64,000 nt of DNA, taken from NCBI RefSeq assembly GCF_013426205.1, contig NC_089428.1, positions 1,178,001 to 1,242,000 on the forward strand, read 5' to 3'. The first letter of the stretch is position 1; every line of letters begins with the position of its first letter. The stretch is from Metarhizium brunneum. Lineage: Eukaryota; Ascomycota; Sordariomycetes; Hypocreales; Clavicipitaceae. The translations under genes and the position numbers were made by a program. This document shows positions 22,989 to 34,631 of this stretch, piece by piece. The notes under the pieces were generated by a model. It saw only the letters and a list, made by a program, of their open reading frames with translations, did no database searches and had not been told where the DNA came from.

Positions 22989-23673
22989 TGGATGCTTTTT
23001 TCAAGAGGAGGCGGGCGGGTTTCGTTGGGAGGATTTACTCCTTTTTTCTTTAATGTCGGGCGTTGTGGGAATGGGTACGACGAGTTATGGTTCTTAGCGT
23101 TATTGGCTTTTGAATAGGATTTGATGCCTTCATAAAGCGTTTCTTTCTAGCTGGGTTCACGGCGACAACACTACGTTAACACAATAACTCCTTTTTCTTG
23201 TCTGATCTGGGTCCGGATTCAAGGACATGCGTGGAGCGCCGACTGTTGTGGTCGTGAAAAGTAAAACTTGGTGTGTTGTAAGTGGGCTGGAAATCTAGCA
23301 GTTACACACAATGCCGCACTTTGTGCCAGTGTACATGATGGAATGTGTGGTTTGCACCATGTAGATAGATGAACACGGGCGCCCGGCCATGCACGTTGTA
23401 CTTGTATAGCGCACACATCAACAAGGTTGTATATTATACTACGGCGTGCTTGACTTGTTTGTCGTGCTCCGTCTTTGCGCTAGATACGTAGCGCAGTTCA
23501 AACCACAAACTACCTCGACAAGTGTTCAAGTGAAATTCACTGGTATTAACATGATATCTAATAACTCTACAAATTCCAAGGGTAAAAAGGAATAAAAAAA
23601 ACTCCGTCCAATGTCCTCGCCTCCCTATAGCACGGGGCTTCGACATGTAAACCCCACTACAGGCATGAATAGC
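22989..23673. other. 3' regions of two convergent genes
   Basis: Lies between the stop of the CK2 beta gene (plus) and the stop of the PAP2-family phosphatase (minus). Moderately AT-rich, with no supportable ORF. Confidence 0.55.
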
Positions 23674-25118
23674 CTACGCAGCCTGTCCATAAGGCGGCTG
23701 GCCCCCTTGATTCATCCTATTGAGCTCAACATCTTGAAACTGATAGTCTGCCGGGCCAACGGGCCGCTCGCCACGGTGCACAGCACCAGTGGCAGCAGAG
23801 GGCCCCCGCGCGCCGTGTACATCGACGTCGCCCGACTCGCCGAGGTCGGCGGGCTCCAAGCGCTGCGGGTAGTCGTCAAGATTGTCGCCCGCGAAGCCCA
23901 GGCGGCCGACGCCAGCCCAGAAGGCGCGATCGTCGCTGCGAGGGCCCCAGGCCCAGCCTGCGCCGGCCATGATGGGCAGGTGGTAGTAGCGGAAGCTGTA
24001 TATAGCCGTGATGGTGCCGATGAGGAAGCCGAAGAGGATGTCGAAGCCGTGGTGGCGAAAGTCGAACCAGCGCGAGGCGGCGATGAAGATGGCCAAGCAA
24101 AAGGGGACGAGGGTGATGGCGAGGAGGTAGATGGGGGGCGCGGCGGCCTGGCGCCGCATCGACTGCAGGCGCGTGTTGTACTGGGCGTTGCGGTTCAGGG
24201 TCCTCAGCTTGCCGGCGGCATCGCCGCGCAGGCGAGACTGCTCAAACGAGTCGCTGCTGGCCAAGGGCACGGTGCGCGACGGGAAGGCGCTGTGCATGGA
24301 GTCGTCGAGCGGCGCGGCAGAGGGCACGACAAACGGCAGGGTGACGGAGAACTTGCTCGCCAGGAACAGCGAAAGGTAGATGAGGCCGGCGGCGGACGCG
24401 GCCGCGTGGCCGCTGGGGTAGCTGCGGAAGCCGTCGTCGAGCTTCTTGCTGTCGGCCTGCTTGCAGATGTCGCCCGAGTAGAGCCTGCTGCTGGCCGCCT
24501 CCTGGCCGAAGCCGCCGACAATGTACTTGGCGGCGTTGGCGATGTCGGGCTCGCATCGCGAGAGCAGGTCGGGCCGCGGCTTGCCGCACATGTTCTTGAT
24601 ACCGCTGATGAAGAAGAAGGCGGAGCCAACGGCCATGAGGAGCCCCAGCCAGCCGACATGCAGCTCCCACACCTTGCGTTTCCAGATGAGGGCGTAGCCT
24701 GTGTTTTTGGGCACGGTGCTGCCGGGGATGAGGATCATGGACACGAGGAAGATGACGATAACGGGGACCAGGGCGCAGAGGATGACGAGGAGCCAGGTCG
24801 GCACGGTTTCTTTCTCGGTAAAGGGGAACCTGTGCATTGGGTTTTAGTTTTTTGGTGTTTTCTCCCGTTGCTCGCATGCTGTCTGTTGTGTCACGCGACC
24901 TGGCGGAGCGAGGCGAGAGGGTACGGAGACACTCACGAGATGTTGGGGTCGTCGAGGGCAAACGGCCGCTTGTTCGGCTCAATGCGTCCCAGGAAGCCGG
25001 CGACGACGGTAATGACGACCAGCACGATCCAGTCAAAGGCGTACGAGGCCAGCAGCTTCACGGAGAAGCTGCCGGCGGATGAAGACCCCGAATGGGCCAT
25101 TCTTAGGTACTCAGACAT
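23674..25118 (-). CDS. PAP2-family lipid phosphatase (DPP1/LPP1-like)
   Basis: Complement of exons 25118-24937 and 24829-23674, 445 aa. Integral membrane phosphatase that dephosphorylates phosphatidate and/or diacylglycerol pyrophosphate (family knowledge). Several hydrophobic spans are visible: one near residues 20-45 and two before residue ~140. The three-part active site is complete: K-x6-RP (K139...RP146-147), PSGH (199-202) and SR-x5-H-x3-D (SRWFDFRHHGFD, 313-324). The splice joins DDPNIS to FPFTEKE, the conserved DDP-I-(Y/F)P region. The stretch between the second and third motifs is unusually long (about 110 residues) and polar, suggesting an extra loop. The soluble tail is rich in Gly/Asp. 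The DNA is very GC-rich, producing long antisense ORFs that I do not believe. Confidence 0.92.
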
Positions 25119-27114
25119 TCGCCGTCACGTTGGGATTGTGTGCGGAGCAGAAACGGATGAGAGCAGAGCAAGGCAGTGGCGGGAATGGCCGAACCCTTAA
25201 AAGGGCAATGGCGGCAGTGTATTGCGTAGAAGCCGTGGTTTCGGCGCTTGTGGTGATGGGTGGTGGTTGGAGGCGGGTGGCTATGCGGCCATGTCACTGT
25301 GCCGAATCGATAGGTCCAAGGAGGTTGCTGGCCAGGTTGACACGGCAAGGTTTCAGTCCGGCGCTCTGGATGGATGGTGTGGAAGCTTAATTAATAGATG
25401 AGACCACATGCATCAAGGGTGCTTTGGCGCTGAGGGTTGGAGGCGCAGCGCAGTCTGGTGGATGGACGGGCAGCTGCCGCCTTGGTTGTCCCAGCGTCGT
25501 TGCTCACGGCAAATGTGTGCCGATGGCGTCGTAAGAGTCTGGTTGGTAAAAACAAGAAAGTTGAAAGGGCATTCAGCGAGAATACAATGGGCGCCGAAGA
25601 TGCAGGGACCAGCCGCTATATCTACTAGTACATATACCGTTAGCAGGCTCTCGCTTGGTGTCCCCGGTTTGCACCGCCGCCAAATCGTCGTCTGGCTGCC
25701 ACGCCACCGGTGGAGAGCGCAAGTGTGGAATTCATTTGCACAGCTGGCCTCGTCCTGGATTGCCGGCCAGCTGGAGTCAATCTGTCCATGGTCCATCGTA
25801 CGGCATGGACACCTCTCATCTCCAAGACATGCCAAGTATCACCTGTTTGGAGCGAGGCGCAGATTCGGGGTGGAATGGGCTCTTGACCAGCCGCGGGGGC
25901 CGCGAGGCGCAGTTTTCTCAGACGTCTGACACGCTGCCTGTTCCGCATCCCTCGCATTGACTCTGTACATATGTCGAATAAATAGGGCCTAGTTGCTGCA
26001 ATAAGCGCACTGCGACCATGGGCGTCAGCTTTAATGTTGGGCATTCCGTCTTGACATGTCTTCAGCCTGACGCTGGGCCCAGTCTCGACACCAGACCAGG
26101 AAATATGGCGCGTGTCATGATGATGAAACTGAGGCGCATTGGAGGAGCAGAAAAAAAAACGCCCACCTCTTTGTTTTGTTCTGGCGGCGCCAAATCAGCA
26201 GCCCGTCTCGGCAGGGGAAAAAAAAAAAGGACAAAAGCGCCAAGACTGGGCGTTTTTTGATGTTTCGGTTGGCGCCGCGTGGTAAGTCGTGACTGGCTTG
26301 GGAAAATCTCAGCCAGATCTACGTGATTTTCCTTTTGTTTCTCGTTGCATAATGATTGGCTTGGCTTCCTCTTGTGCTCGGCGTTTTTGCCCGGGCCAAG
26401 CAGAATACAGCCGCGTCGGACAACCAAGACACAATTTCTGACGCGCTGGAACTTGTCCGAGCCAGGGCACCGAGATGCTCAGCCATGCTCTTATATGCGG
26501 TCTGGTCGAGAAATACTGCCCAGCTGGAGGCAACCATTTCTTCTGCACGACCGGCTCGGGTGCCGCGCGCACGGGGCAGTGAGATTGAGTGAGAGTCTGC
26601 GCCCGCTTTTAAGCTTACAGCCCTATTGTGTGACCACAAATGCCTTTGTTATTTTTGGTTCTTGAATGTGGCATCTTGTGCACTTTTAGCTTGGGCGGGA
26701 GCTGCTGCTGCTCTGGCCTGATTCTGGTAGAATGTAACAATGCTGGGTGGTGCAAAAGTCGCTCGGCCTGCTCACGGTAGGTACACCGGTCACCGGTAAA
26801 GCCTGTTCGTGAGCAGAGTCATGGTAAATGGATGAATAAGTCATCCATCAAAGCCAGCAGGGCCCAGACGAATCCCGAACACGGTAATATAATCATAATG
26901 AACGGGAGACGATAATCAACTTAACCACGACCAAACACCTGTCTGTCTCGCTTGGCTCGTCTATATCATCCATATAGTACAGTTACAATGGCCCATCGTA
27001 GTATACACAGCTCTCCCACAGGCTCTGCTCCTTTTTCTTTTAATACAGCACTATGCTCTTTTCTGCTTTTCCACGCCTGGTCTCTGCAAACTTCGACTCT
27101 CACCTTCGAAGTGT
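25119..27114. other. 2-kb intergenic region, no gene seen
   Basis: Upstream of the lipid phosphatase and downstream of RML2, both on minus. ORFs are short, overlap each other and carry no domain. Contains oligo-A tracts near 26153-26160 and 26219-26228. No tRNA-like A/B box pair was found. Confidence 0.45.
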
Positions 27115-28371
27115 CTATTCCTTTGATGATCGCTTGTCTCGTCGCTTGCCGTGGTTGCGAGGTCGGGGCGTGACAACCCATTTGTTGACGTTATGCGTGC
27201 GCCGCGTCTTGTAACCGCTCTTGGTCTATTGCATTGTTAGCTATACGCTGCTCTGATGACGAGATTGCTGGCAATAACGTACAGGTCTACCCCATGGTGT
27301 GACTGGGTTTCGGTTGCTCTTGGACTTTCCACGGCCACCACCGTGAGGATGGTCAACTATTAAATCGTCAGTCTCGTGTTTGGTTTCACGACATTGTATA
27401 TACGACTTACCCTTGTTCATGGCCACACCACGAACCGTCGGTCGAATGTTCAGCCATCGGCTTCGTCCAGCCTTTCCGAGCTGTCGGTAGTGGTGGTGGA
27501 CGTTGCTGGCAACGCCAATGGTTGCGCAGGCATTCTTGCTAACTCGCCGCACTTCACCACTCTGGAGGCGGACCTCAACATACTTGCCTGTCATGATCTT
27601 GGTGCCGTCATCCCTCGTCTCCTCATTCTTGTTCACCACCGTAGCCGAGGTCCCGGCACTGCGGCAAAACACGGCGCCGCGCTTCGCAGCAGAGCCAACC
27701 GCAAAGACTTGCGTGCCAACGGGAATCATGTGCATGGGCAAGCAGTTTCCACGGAACGCCGTTCGAGCAGCCAGAATACCCGGATCAATAATGCCACCCA
27801 TGCTGTCTAGCAGATCCTGCGGAATACCTGAGCGATAACTGTGCACAATGTCACCGGCCCGTAGACCCTCAGAAGCCAGAATGTATGACTTCTGGCCCGT
27901 GGCCTGCTCCGTGACCAGTGCAATGTGTGCACTTCGTCCAGGATCGTATTCAATTCGGTCTACCAGATGCGGACCTGGCCTCCACCGCTCAAAGTCGACT
28001 GTGCGTATTCTCCGCTTCGCACCGCCTCCTCGGTGTCTTACGGTGATGCGTCCATGTACGTTTCGTCCACCTTTGCCTTGGCCCTTCTTTGGGTACGTTA
28101 ATGGGAGAAACGGCCTGCCCTTCCACAAGTGGTCGTTGACGGGACGTCTCAAGTGTCGCACACCGGGAGTCCGGGGCTTGTACGTTCGGAGAATGACGGA
28201 CTGTGAGCCTCGAGTTTCCGCAGCATTCATGAGAGATGCGCTAGAGAGTCCGCTGTCGTCGGAACTGACTTTGGATTTGGACGTTGCATATGCACGTATG
28301 GCGGATTGATTAAACGTCAGTCGATGCAAGCCCCTGGTAACCGCGGAGAGCGGTAATCTTGGAGCAATCAT
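27115..28371 (-). CDS. RML2: Mitochondrial large ribosomal subunit protein uL2m
   Basis: Complement of exons 28371-27411, 27356-27283 and 27225-27115, 381 aa. Homologue of bacterial L2, which lines the peptidyl transferase region of the large subunit; here mitochondrial (family knowledge). A 30-50 residue Arg/Ser-rich presequence precedes the RNA-binding part (GGGAKRRIRTVDF). The C-terminal domain has the L2 signature VDHPHGGGRGK and ends with KSGYKTRRTHNVNKW, the typical PWG-x-P-TKSGYKTR finish. The two C-terminal introns (54 and 57 nt) must be removed to obtain it. Intron 1 is a multiple of three with no in-frame stop, so its retention would insert 18 residues before VDHPHGGG. Without intron 2 removal the protein would end 11 codons into the intron. 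Confidence 0.94.
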
Positions 28372-30052
28372 TCTAAATCAAAGTAACCAAAAACATATGT
28401 TTTCAATTTTCTGAGTGTGCGATTCGATTGGGGTGCAAGAGGAAGTCAGACGTCCTGATAGTCGACCGCTCAGAAGGAAAAAGGAGCTTGCAGTGTGAAT
28501 GATCAAGCTCAAGAAGCGGCCCACGTTGCAGGCATTGGTCGAGAAACAGCAACGCGCGCACCAATGTCTGGGCCGCAATAAAGGCTCGAAATCGTGCCTC
28601 GACGCCGTGAAGTCGAACGAGGCGGCGTAGAAAGGGTCAACAGCTTTGTCGACCAAGGCGTCGACGATTTGCAGTTGCCGTCAAGTGGTGGTCCCACATT
28701 GAAATTTCCACCAGAGGACTGTAGAACGTTTTGCCGAAACCGAGCTTGGCTGAGCCACAGGGCGCTTCGATTCAGCATCAGCCACATTCTACCAGCCACA
28801 GGCAGCAGTGCGGGTGTTCCGCGTCGTGAAGGCTCGCGCGACCAGCCACATGGCGTGTGCACCGGCGCGAGATGAGCGGCGGCCACTTCTCCAATCAACG
28901 GGCCGTTGCCCCGCGGTTGCCACTGTTGACACAGGGATAGTGGCTAGAGCCGAGCTAGAACTGCTTAAGACGGCTAGAGCAGGTACGTACCCAGCCTCTC
29001 CGTGCCCAGACAGTGTTAGGACGCAACTTCCAGACCCGCGAAAGCTCCAGTCGTCGCGTTGTGAGTCGCCAGCTGCGTCTTGTACCTCCACAAGCCAGTT
29101 CATCGCTGCATCGACGACACGCTATGCTTTGGCTGCAACCTGGATATTGTAGCACCTCTTGCAGATTGCCAACGTTGGTTTGTTTCTCATCTTGTTTTTG
29201 TTACGATATTGTCATATTACCCCGAGTATTTCTCCTGGCCCCTTTGGACGGAGTGCTCCGGCAAACTACTGTCGCCCTTGCGTGACCCGTGACCCGCCGT
29301 GATAAACAATTCTCACATCGTAGCTCCTTCGCCCTCAAGTACTTAGACACAGTCCATCCCTTGGAAGTGCACACAAACGACTCCATCGCCATCGCCCGCA
29401 GCAACGGTGGGACAAACACGGACTGGCTTGGCGTATCACAGCCCGGCAATACAGTGCTCGCTGCTGACTGCAAGGCCATTCTGCTCATAGGTCCAGGCCT
29501 CTCATTTTTTTTTACCCTTGGCAACCAACGTCGCGAGCCGCGCCGCATCTGGTCGGTCCAGGTACGTACCTCGACGAGCATCCGCGACGGGCTCCACCGC
29601 ACGTCTCTGCCTCCCCTGCTGCTCCGCTCCTCAAAACACTTCTCGTCTGTCCTCACGACTGTCTTCCTTAACATAAACACCTCTACTACTACCGGTCCTT
29701 CCTGTCATCTTGTCCCTCTCTATCTCTTTTACACCTTCAGCGCGCCGTTATCCATCCTCGGGCGGTTCCTCCAATACGTTTTACAGTTTTTGGCTCCATA
29801 CATCTCGCCAAAACATTCCAATCGCGCTATTGTGTCGGGCATATATCTGTCTTCGAACCAGAGGTAGGGCTGCGAATTTCTCTCATTCCAGTGTCTCAGC
29901 TGAGAGCGGCTTTTCTTCCATCCTCCCCGACTCTTTTCAACTCTTTCTTCTTTACTTCTAGACGCGTTTGATGACTGACTTTTTTCGGTTTGCTCTGTAG
30001 CACAGCCTCTGGCTCTCATATGTAACATCTAGTATATATACTAGACTGTAAT
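28372..30052. other. Bidirectional region between RML2 and the cyclin gene
   Basis: 1.7 kb, divergent promoters. ORFs up to ~190 codons (for example 29289-29867) have leader-like, pyrimidine-rich composition and no domain; some could be upstream ORFs of the cyclin transcript. A perfect 12-bp palindrome AGGTACGTACCT lies at 29560-29571. Confidence 0.5.
30031..30041 (+). promoter_or_regulatory. TATA-rich element just before the cyclin start
   Basis: AGTATATATAC lies about 12 bases before the proposed ATG at 30053. It is very close to the start codon for a TATA box, so it may instead sit in a leader or point to a start codon further downstream. Weak call. Confidence 0.2.
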
Positions 30053-31747
30053 ATGCCTCCCGGTGTAAGTTGCAATCAGACGCGTTTCTTGACTGCAAAC
30101 TCGTTGAAAGTGTCGCCACGACGGGCTGGGAACTTGCTGACACGAACGCCTCGTGGCTCTATCTAGACTCGTACCTCTCGTCAGCGTCTCGTGTCAAGCG
30201 AGAACGACGAGAACAGCTCGACGCGTCTTACACGAGCCAAGGCCGCGGCTCTCAACGTGGACGAGCTCGCCATGCCAACAAAGGGTGCCTTGCAGCCCAA
30301 AAAGTCGGCCGCCAACCTCGGCAACGCTGGCGTTCAACGGAAGCGTGCTGCACTCGGCGATGTCAGCAACGTCAACAAGTCCGAAGCTGTAGAAGGGAAG
30401 AAGGCTGGTGGCAAGGTCGGGCTCGTCTCCAAGGCTTCCCATCCAACTGGTGTCCAGAAGACCACTACTCGCACCGCTACTGCCCGGAGCGCCCTCGGCG
30501 TGAAGGAATTGAACAAAGCCGAAGCAAGACGCGGTGGTTCGGGAACCATAGGGGCTGGGCCAAAGCGAAAAGTCGCGTCCACTGCCAACAAAGATCAGGA
30601 TGATGTTGCTACCGGAGAATCCCAGCCCCTCAGAAAAAAGACACAAACTCACAAGTCAGTGGACCTGGTCCGTGACGAGAATCACGCCCCTGTTGCCCAA
30701 CTAAAACAGGAGACCACCGATGACGAGGATAAGCTGGTTCCGCCTGAGGGAGTCAATGTTATCGAAGAGGATGACTGGGATGACCCTCTCATGGTTGCTG
30801 AATATGCCACGGAGATTTTTGAATATCTGCGCGATCTTGAATGTCGCTCTGTTCCCAACCCCGACTACATGTCACACCAAGACGACCTTGAATGGAAGAC
30901 GCGCGGTATTCTCATTGACTGGCTCATTGAGGTGCACACAAGATTTCACTTGCTACCAGAGACTCTCTTCCTTGCCGTCAACATTATTGATCGCTTCCTC
31001 TCCGCCAAGGTTGTTCAGCTTGACCGTCTGCAGCTTGTTGGCATCACCGCCATGTTCATTGCGTCCAAGTATGAGGAGGTCTTGTCGCCACACGTCGAGA
31101 ATTTCAAGCGTATTACCGATAATGGTTTCAGTGAAGCCGAGATTTTATCCGCAGAGCGGTTTCTGCTCAGCACCCTCAACTATGACCTCAGCTACCCCAA
31201 CCCCATGAACTTCCTTCGCCGGGTGTCGAAGGCGGACAACTATGACATCCAGTCTCGCACAATTGGCAAATATCTCATGGAAATTAGTCTCCTCGACCAT
31301 CGCTTCATGTCCTTCCGACCGAGTCACTGTGCTGCTGCCGCCATGTACCTGGCTCGCATGATGCTGGACCGAGGTCCATGGGTAAGCCTACACATCGTGT
31401 TAAGGAGTAATGCGACAATGTCACTGACAGAGCTGCAATAGGATGAGATTCTTGCTTACTACGCTGGATATGACAAGCAAGAGGTCCAGCCTCTGGTTGA
31501 TCTGATGGTTGACTATCTTGCCCGCCCCGTGGTTCACGAAGCATTCTTCAAGAAGTATGCCAGCAAAAAGTTCCTCAAAGGTGAGTCGACATCCACAAAG
31601 CCTCTACGAAAGCTATAGCAGAAAATAAAACAAGTTGTTAACATTTGACTGGTAGCCTCCATCCTTGCTCGCCAATGGGCCCGGAAGAACGCGGCTCTGT
31701 TTGGCATCACAGACACGGAGCTGTCTCTTGACCAGATATCATCATGA
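30053..31747 (+). CDS. B-type mitotic cyclin (NimE/Clb family)
   Basis: Exons 30053-30064, 30167-31381, 31442-31580 and 31656-31747, 485 aa. Regulatory subunit that activates Cdk1 for entry into mitosis (family knowledge). Exon 1 has only four codons (MPPG). Splicing brings it to TRTSRQRLVSSENDENS, which contains a destruction box R9-x2-L12-x4-N17 for APC/C-mediated degradation. The middle is basic and low complexity. The N-terminal cyclin fold runs from about EIFEYLRDLE through the hallmark TRGILIDWLIEVHTRF, LFLAVNIIDRFLS and FIASKYEEV. The C-terminal fold contains PMNFLRRVSKAD, SFRPSHCAAAAMYLAR and YLARPVVHEAFFKKYASKKF. Introns of 102, 60 and 75 nt keep phase. The length agrees with other filamentous-fungal B cyclins. 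Confidence 0.93.
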
Positions 31748-33237
31748 GCGTGACGACGCTTTTAACACAAACAATATTGATTCACACGCCCTTCGCAATA
31801 CACATCTCTTTAGATATGAGCCTACAAAAGTCAGGATACCACTGCCGAGGTTGGATTACGCTCACGACATCACCTCTTTTGACGACTTTAATATACACAC
31901 GACCATGTGCAAGGCTGTTGTTGACCATTGGCCTGTGGCTCACGCAGGTTGAATGGCCAATGGCAAATGCCTTCCTGCCACGACACTATTGGATTGCACG
32001 CACTCATCGCGAGCCCTTTTTTGTTTTTAGAGAGTATTTCAGCATGCAGCTCTGTTAACTTGATTGTTTTAACACATGGCGCTTGGAGTTGGTGGCGAAT
32101 TGGCAAGGATTAATTGGATTGGATGGTTGAAGCCGGCTGTTCGGGCACAGTCGCCGGCATTTGCGCAGCTTTGGTGTGGTGTACGGGATGAAGGCGTACT
32201 GTGAACTGAGACTCGGACACTTGACAAGAAGCTGTGCTTGGGTCGAAGCAGTACGCATAGCGGTCTGTTGGAGTTGGATGTGTATTGGTCTTGAGACAGG
32301 AATATGTCTCCCAAATCTCAATAAGGCCTTGCGCCCTACAAGGCCGTGATAGAACATTGTACATAAAACTTGATCGATCGGATTACAGGCAGGGTTTGGA
32401 ACAGGAATGAGAATTGCATTGCATGAAAAGGTCGGCGTATATTGAATGTGTGATTGTAGCAGGTGTTGAGTGTTATTTGTCTCTTGGCGTGTCACCAGTC
32501 GTCAACGGTCTATTATTCAAAGTTTAGAGCGTTATTCATGTGATGCATGCACGCGAGATGGAGACTTGCACTACCGAAGGTTCGTCCACCCTGGTAGCGC
32601 ACATATTTCGCCGCCAGTGCCTGGTTGCCCAGGTACCTACCTAGTTGCGGGGTCGGTTCTTGGAAATGCCATTGTTGCGTGCCTTGGCGCGGTGTCACGA
32701 GTGATGAACTGCGGGCACTACCTCCTTTGCAGAATTCCAGCGGCGACAGTACGGATCAATGTTAATGCAAGCCGGGGCACAACCCAGGGGCGTCTCACAC
32801 GCCAAGGGCCTGGTCACTTTTCACGCGCCGGGGGGTGCTGACATTATTAGAGACTCGACACGACGAGGTCCAATTAGTATTTGATTTAATCTTGACTACA
32901 AGATTGAATGCTTTGCGACTACGTGCTGGCCGGCTTTGTTATACCCATTTTTATTTGTCACTTGCCTTGAAAAAGAAAAGAACCGGAAAGCAAAATTACC
33001 TGCTGTCCACGAGGGAAGTATTCTTCAACGCCTACGTCTTATTTTGTCGCCAACTGAGTCTGTGAGGCTCCGTCACGAACTATCGCCGTCACGTCTTGCT
33101 TCAATTCGACGACACTGGCGCCATTGCATCTCCGGGAAGGTATATATATGTGTATATATACTTGAAAGGAACGGGCGTCTTTTTTTCTCTTCCGTCAGGG
33201 TCCTCGCGCGGGCTTGCTACGGTTTGAGCAGGTTGAC
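31748..33237. other. Intergenic region, cyclin 3' end to TEX1 promoter
   Basis: 1.5 kb between two plus-strand genes. ORFs here are short shadows. It contains a CAGGTACCTACCTAG repeat element near 32631-32645 related to the TACCTAGG palindromes seen elsewhere. No gene supportable. Confidence 0.5.
33140..33161 (+). promoter_or_regulatory. Possible TATA elements upstream of TEX1
   Basis: Two alternating TA tracts, TATATATA and TGTATATATAC, separated by a few bases, lie about 75-100 bases before the ATG at 33238. Position and composition fit a fungal TATA element; only sequence evidence. Confidence 0.35.
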
Positions 33238-34631
33238 ATGGCGCCGGTCCTGCGGGCACGACAGAGCTTGCCCAAGGACAAGTTCTCGTCGTACTTTGGC
33301 GGCTTGCGCAGCCAGCCTTATAACGATCCCAACTCGTCTCGGGGCGGTTCGCACACGTATGGTTTTATTTTGTCTCGTGTGAGTCTGTCGGTGTGGGAAT
33401 TTGCTGCTGACGGGTGCTTTTGTAGACTGAGAGCTATTGCGTGGAATCCGCTGGGGACGTTGGTGGCGACGGGGTCTGCGGACAAGACCTTGCGAGTTTG
33501 TACGTTTCATCTTGTCTTGTTCCTTGGGGGGCAATCTGGTTGACCTTGTGGGCAGGGAACCCTGAGAAACCGCACGTCAAGTTCTCGACGGAGCTCAAGG
33601 GCCACCAGGCGTCTGTGGAGAAAGTGGCATTTAACCCGACAAAGGACGCGGAGCTGTGTAGCGTGAGCGCGGATGGCGTCGTCAAGTTTTGGGATGTCAG
33701 GACCAAGGAATGCTTCAACGAGGTCAAGGGCTTGGGCGACGCGTTGAGTCTGGTCTGGGCGCCGGACGGGGAGACGTTGATTGTGGGCAACAAGGTAAAC
33801 TCTTTTTTTTTCTTGCTTTGGCCTCATGAGACGGGCTATGGGAATGGGGGGATTATCTGATGTACTTGTGTTTTTTGTTTCGTGGCTGACCGTGACTCCC
33901 TGCCGGTAGGCTGACAACATCTACGTCCTCTCGCCGCGGCAGTCGACGCCGCTGTCCTCGCACCAGCAGAGCATGCAGACTAACCAGATAGCGTTCTGCT
34001 TCAGCGGCACCAAGATATTCCTCACCACGTCCGAGGGCCGGATCCGCATATTGTCGTATCCTGATTTTCAGCCTCTTTTGATGCAGGCCCGGGGCGGCGA
34101 GGACCACGAGTACATGCTCAATGGACATACCTCGTCGTGCTTGACGGTTGAGATGCAGCCCACCGCGAGGTATTTGGCCACGGGCGGCTCGGATTCTATT
34201 ATTGCGCTGTGGGATACCAGCGATTGGTTGTGCCAGAGGACGTTGACGAGAATGACTGGCCCGGTGAGGAGTATAAGTATGTTGTTTGTGTTGCTTTGTC
34301 AACTACGTCCGATGAGTTCAGTGGTTCTTTATTTGCGTATGAGTGGCTAACCGTGATTAGGCTTCACGTTTGATGGGAGCTACGTGGTTGGCGGTAGCGA
34401 CGAGGGTATGCAATTTTTTTTATTCCGCCCCTGCCATTCTTGACTGCACGACTAACCGGCACGATAGGGAGCGGCCTGGAGGTGTCGCACGTAGAAACAG
34501 GCGAGCACGTTCACACATTTAAGACGGCGAGTTCGTCGCCTGTGGTTGCATGGGCTCCGACTCGCTACTGTCTGGCATACAGCGACCTGGGTATTCTTCG
34601 AATCGTCGGCGTGGACGTTGACAGGAAATAA
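33238..34631 (+). CDS. TEX1: THO complex subunit 3 / Tex1, WD40 protein
   Basis: Six exons: 33238-33356, 33426-33499, 33556-33794, 33910-34276, 34361-34405 and 34468-34631, giving 335 aa. WD40 beta-propeller subunit of the THO/TREX complex, which couples transcription elongation to mRNA export in the nucleus (family knowledge). Repeats are seen as LRAIAWNPLGTLVATGSADK...VWNPE, GHQASVEKVAFNP...VKFWDVRT, LSLVWAPDGETLIVGNK, GHTSSCLTVEMQPTARYLATGGSDS...LWDT, and the terminal SFTFDGSYVVGGSDEG and VETGEHVHTFKTA. All five introns (56-115 nt) restore phase, and exon 5 has only 45 nt. Length equals the family's usual ~330 aa, and the C-terminal WAP-x3-CLAYS blade is typical of THOC3/Tex1 rather than generic WD40 proteins. 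Confidence 0.9.

Noticed and set aside
24242..25036. 264-codon minus-strand ORF overlapping the same gene in another frame
   Set aside because: Arg/Pro/His-rich frame-shift shadow, and it runs across the intron.
23611..25200. 529-codon plus-strand ORF opposite the lipid phosphatase
   Set aside because: It is antisense to a phase-consistent gene with all three PAP2 active-site motifs. Its Ala/Gly/Val/Glu-rich translation is the expected shadow of very GC-rich DNA.
29289..29867. 192-codon plus ORF upstream of the cyclin gene
   Set aside because: No domain, Ser/Leu/Pro-rich leader-like composition, and no splice link to the cyclin frame.
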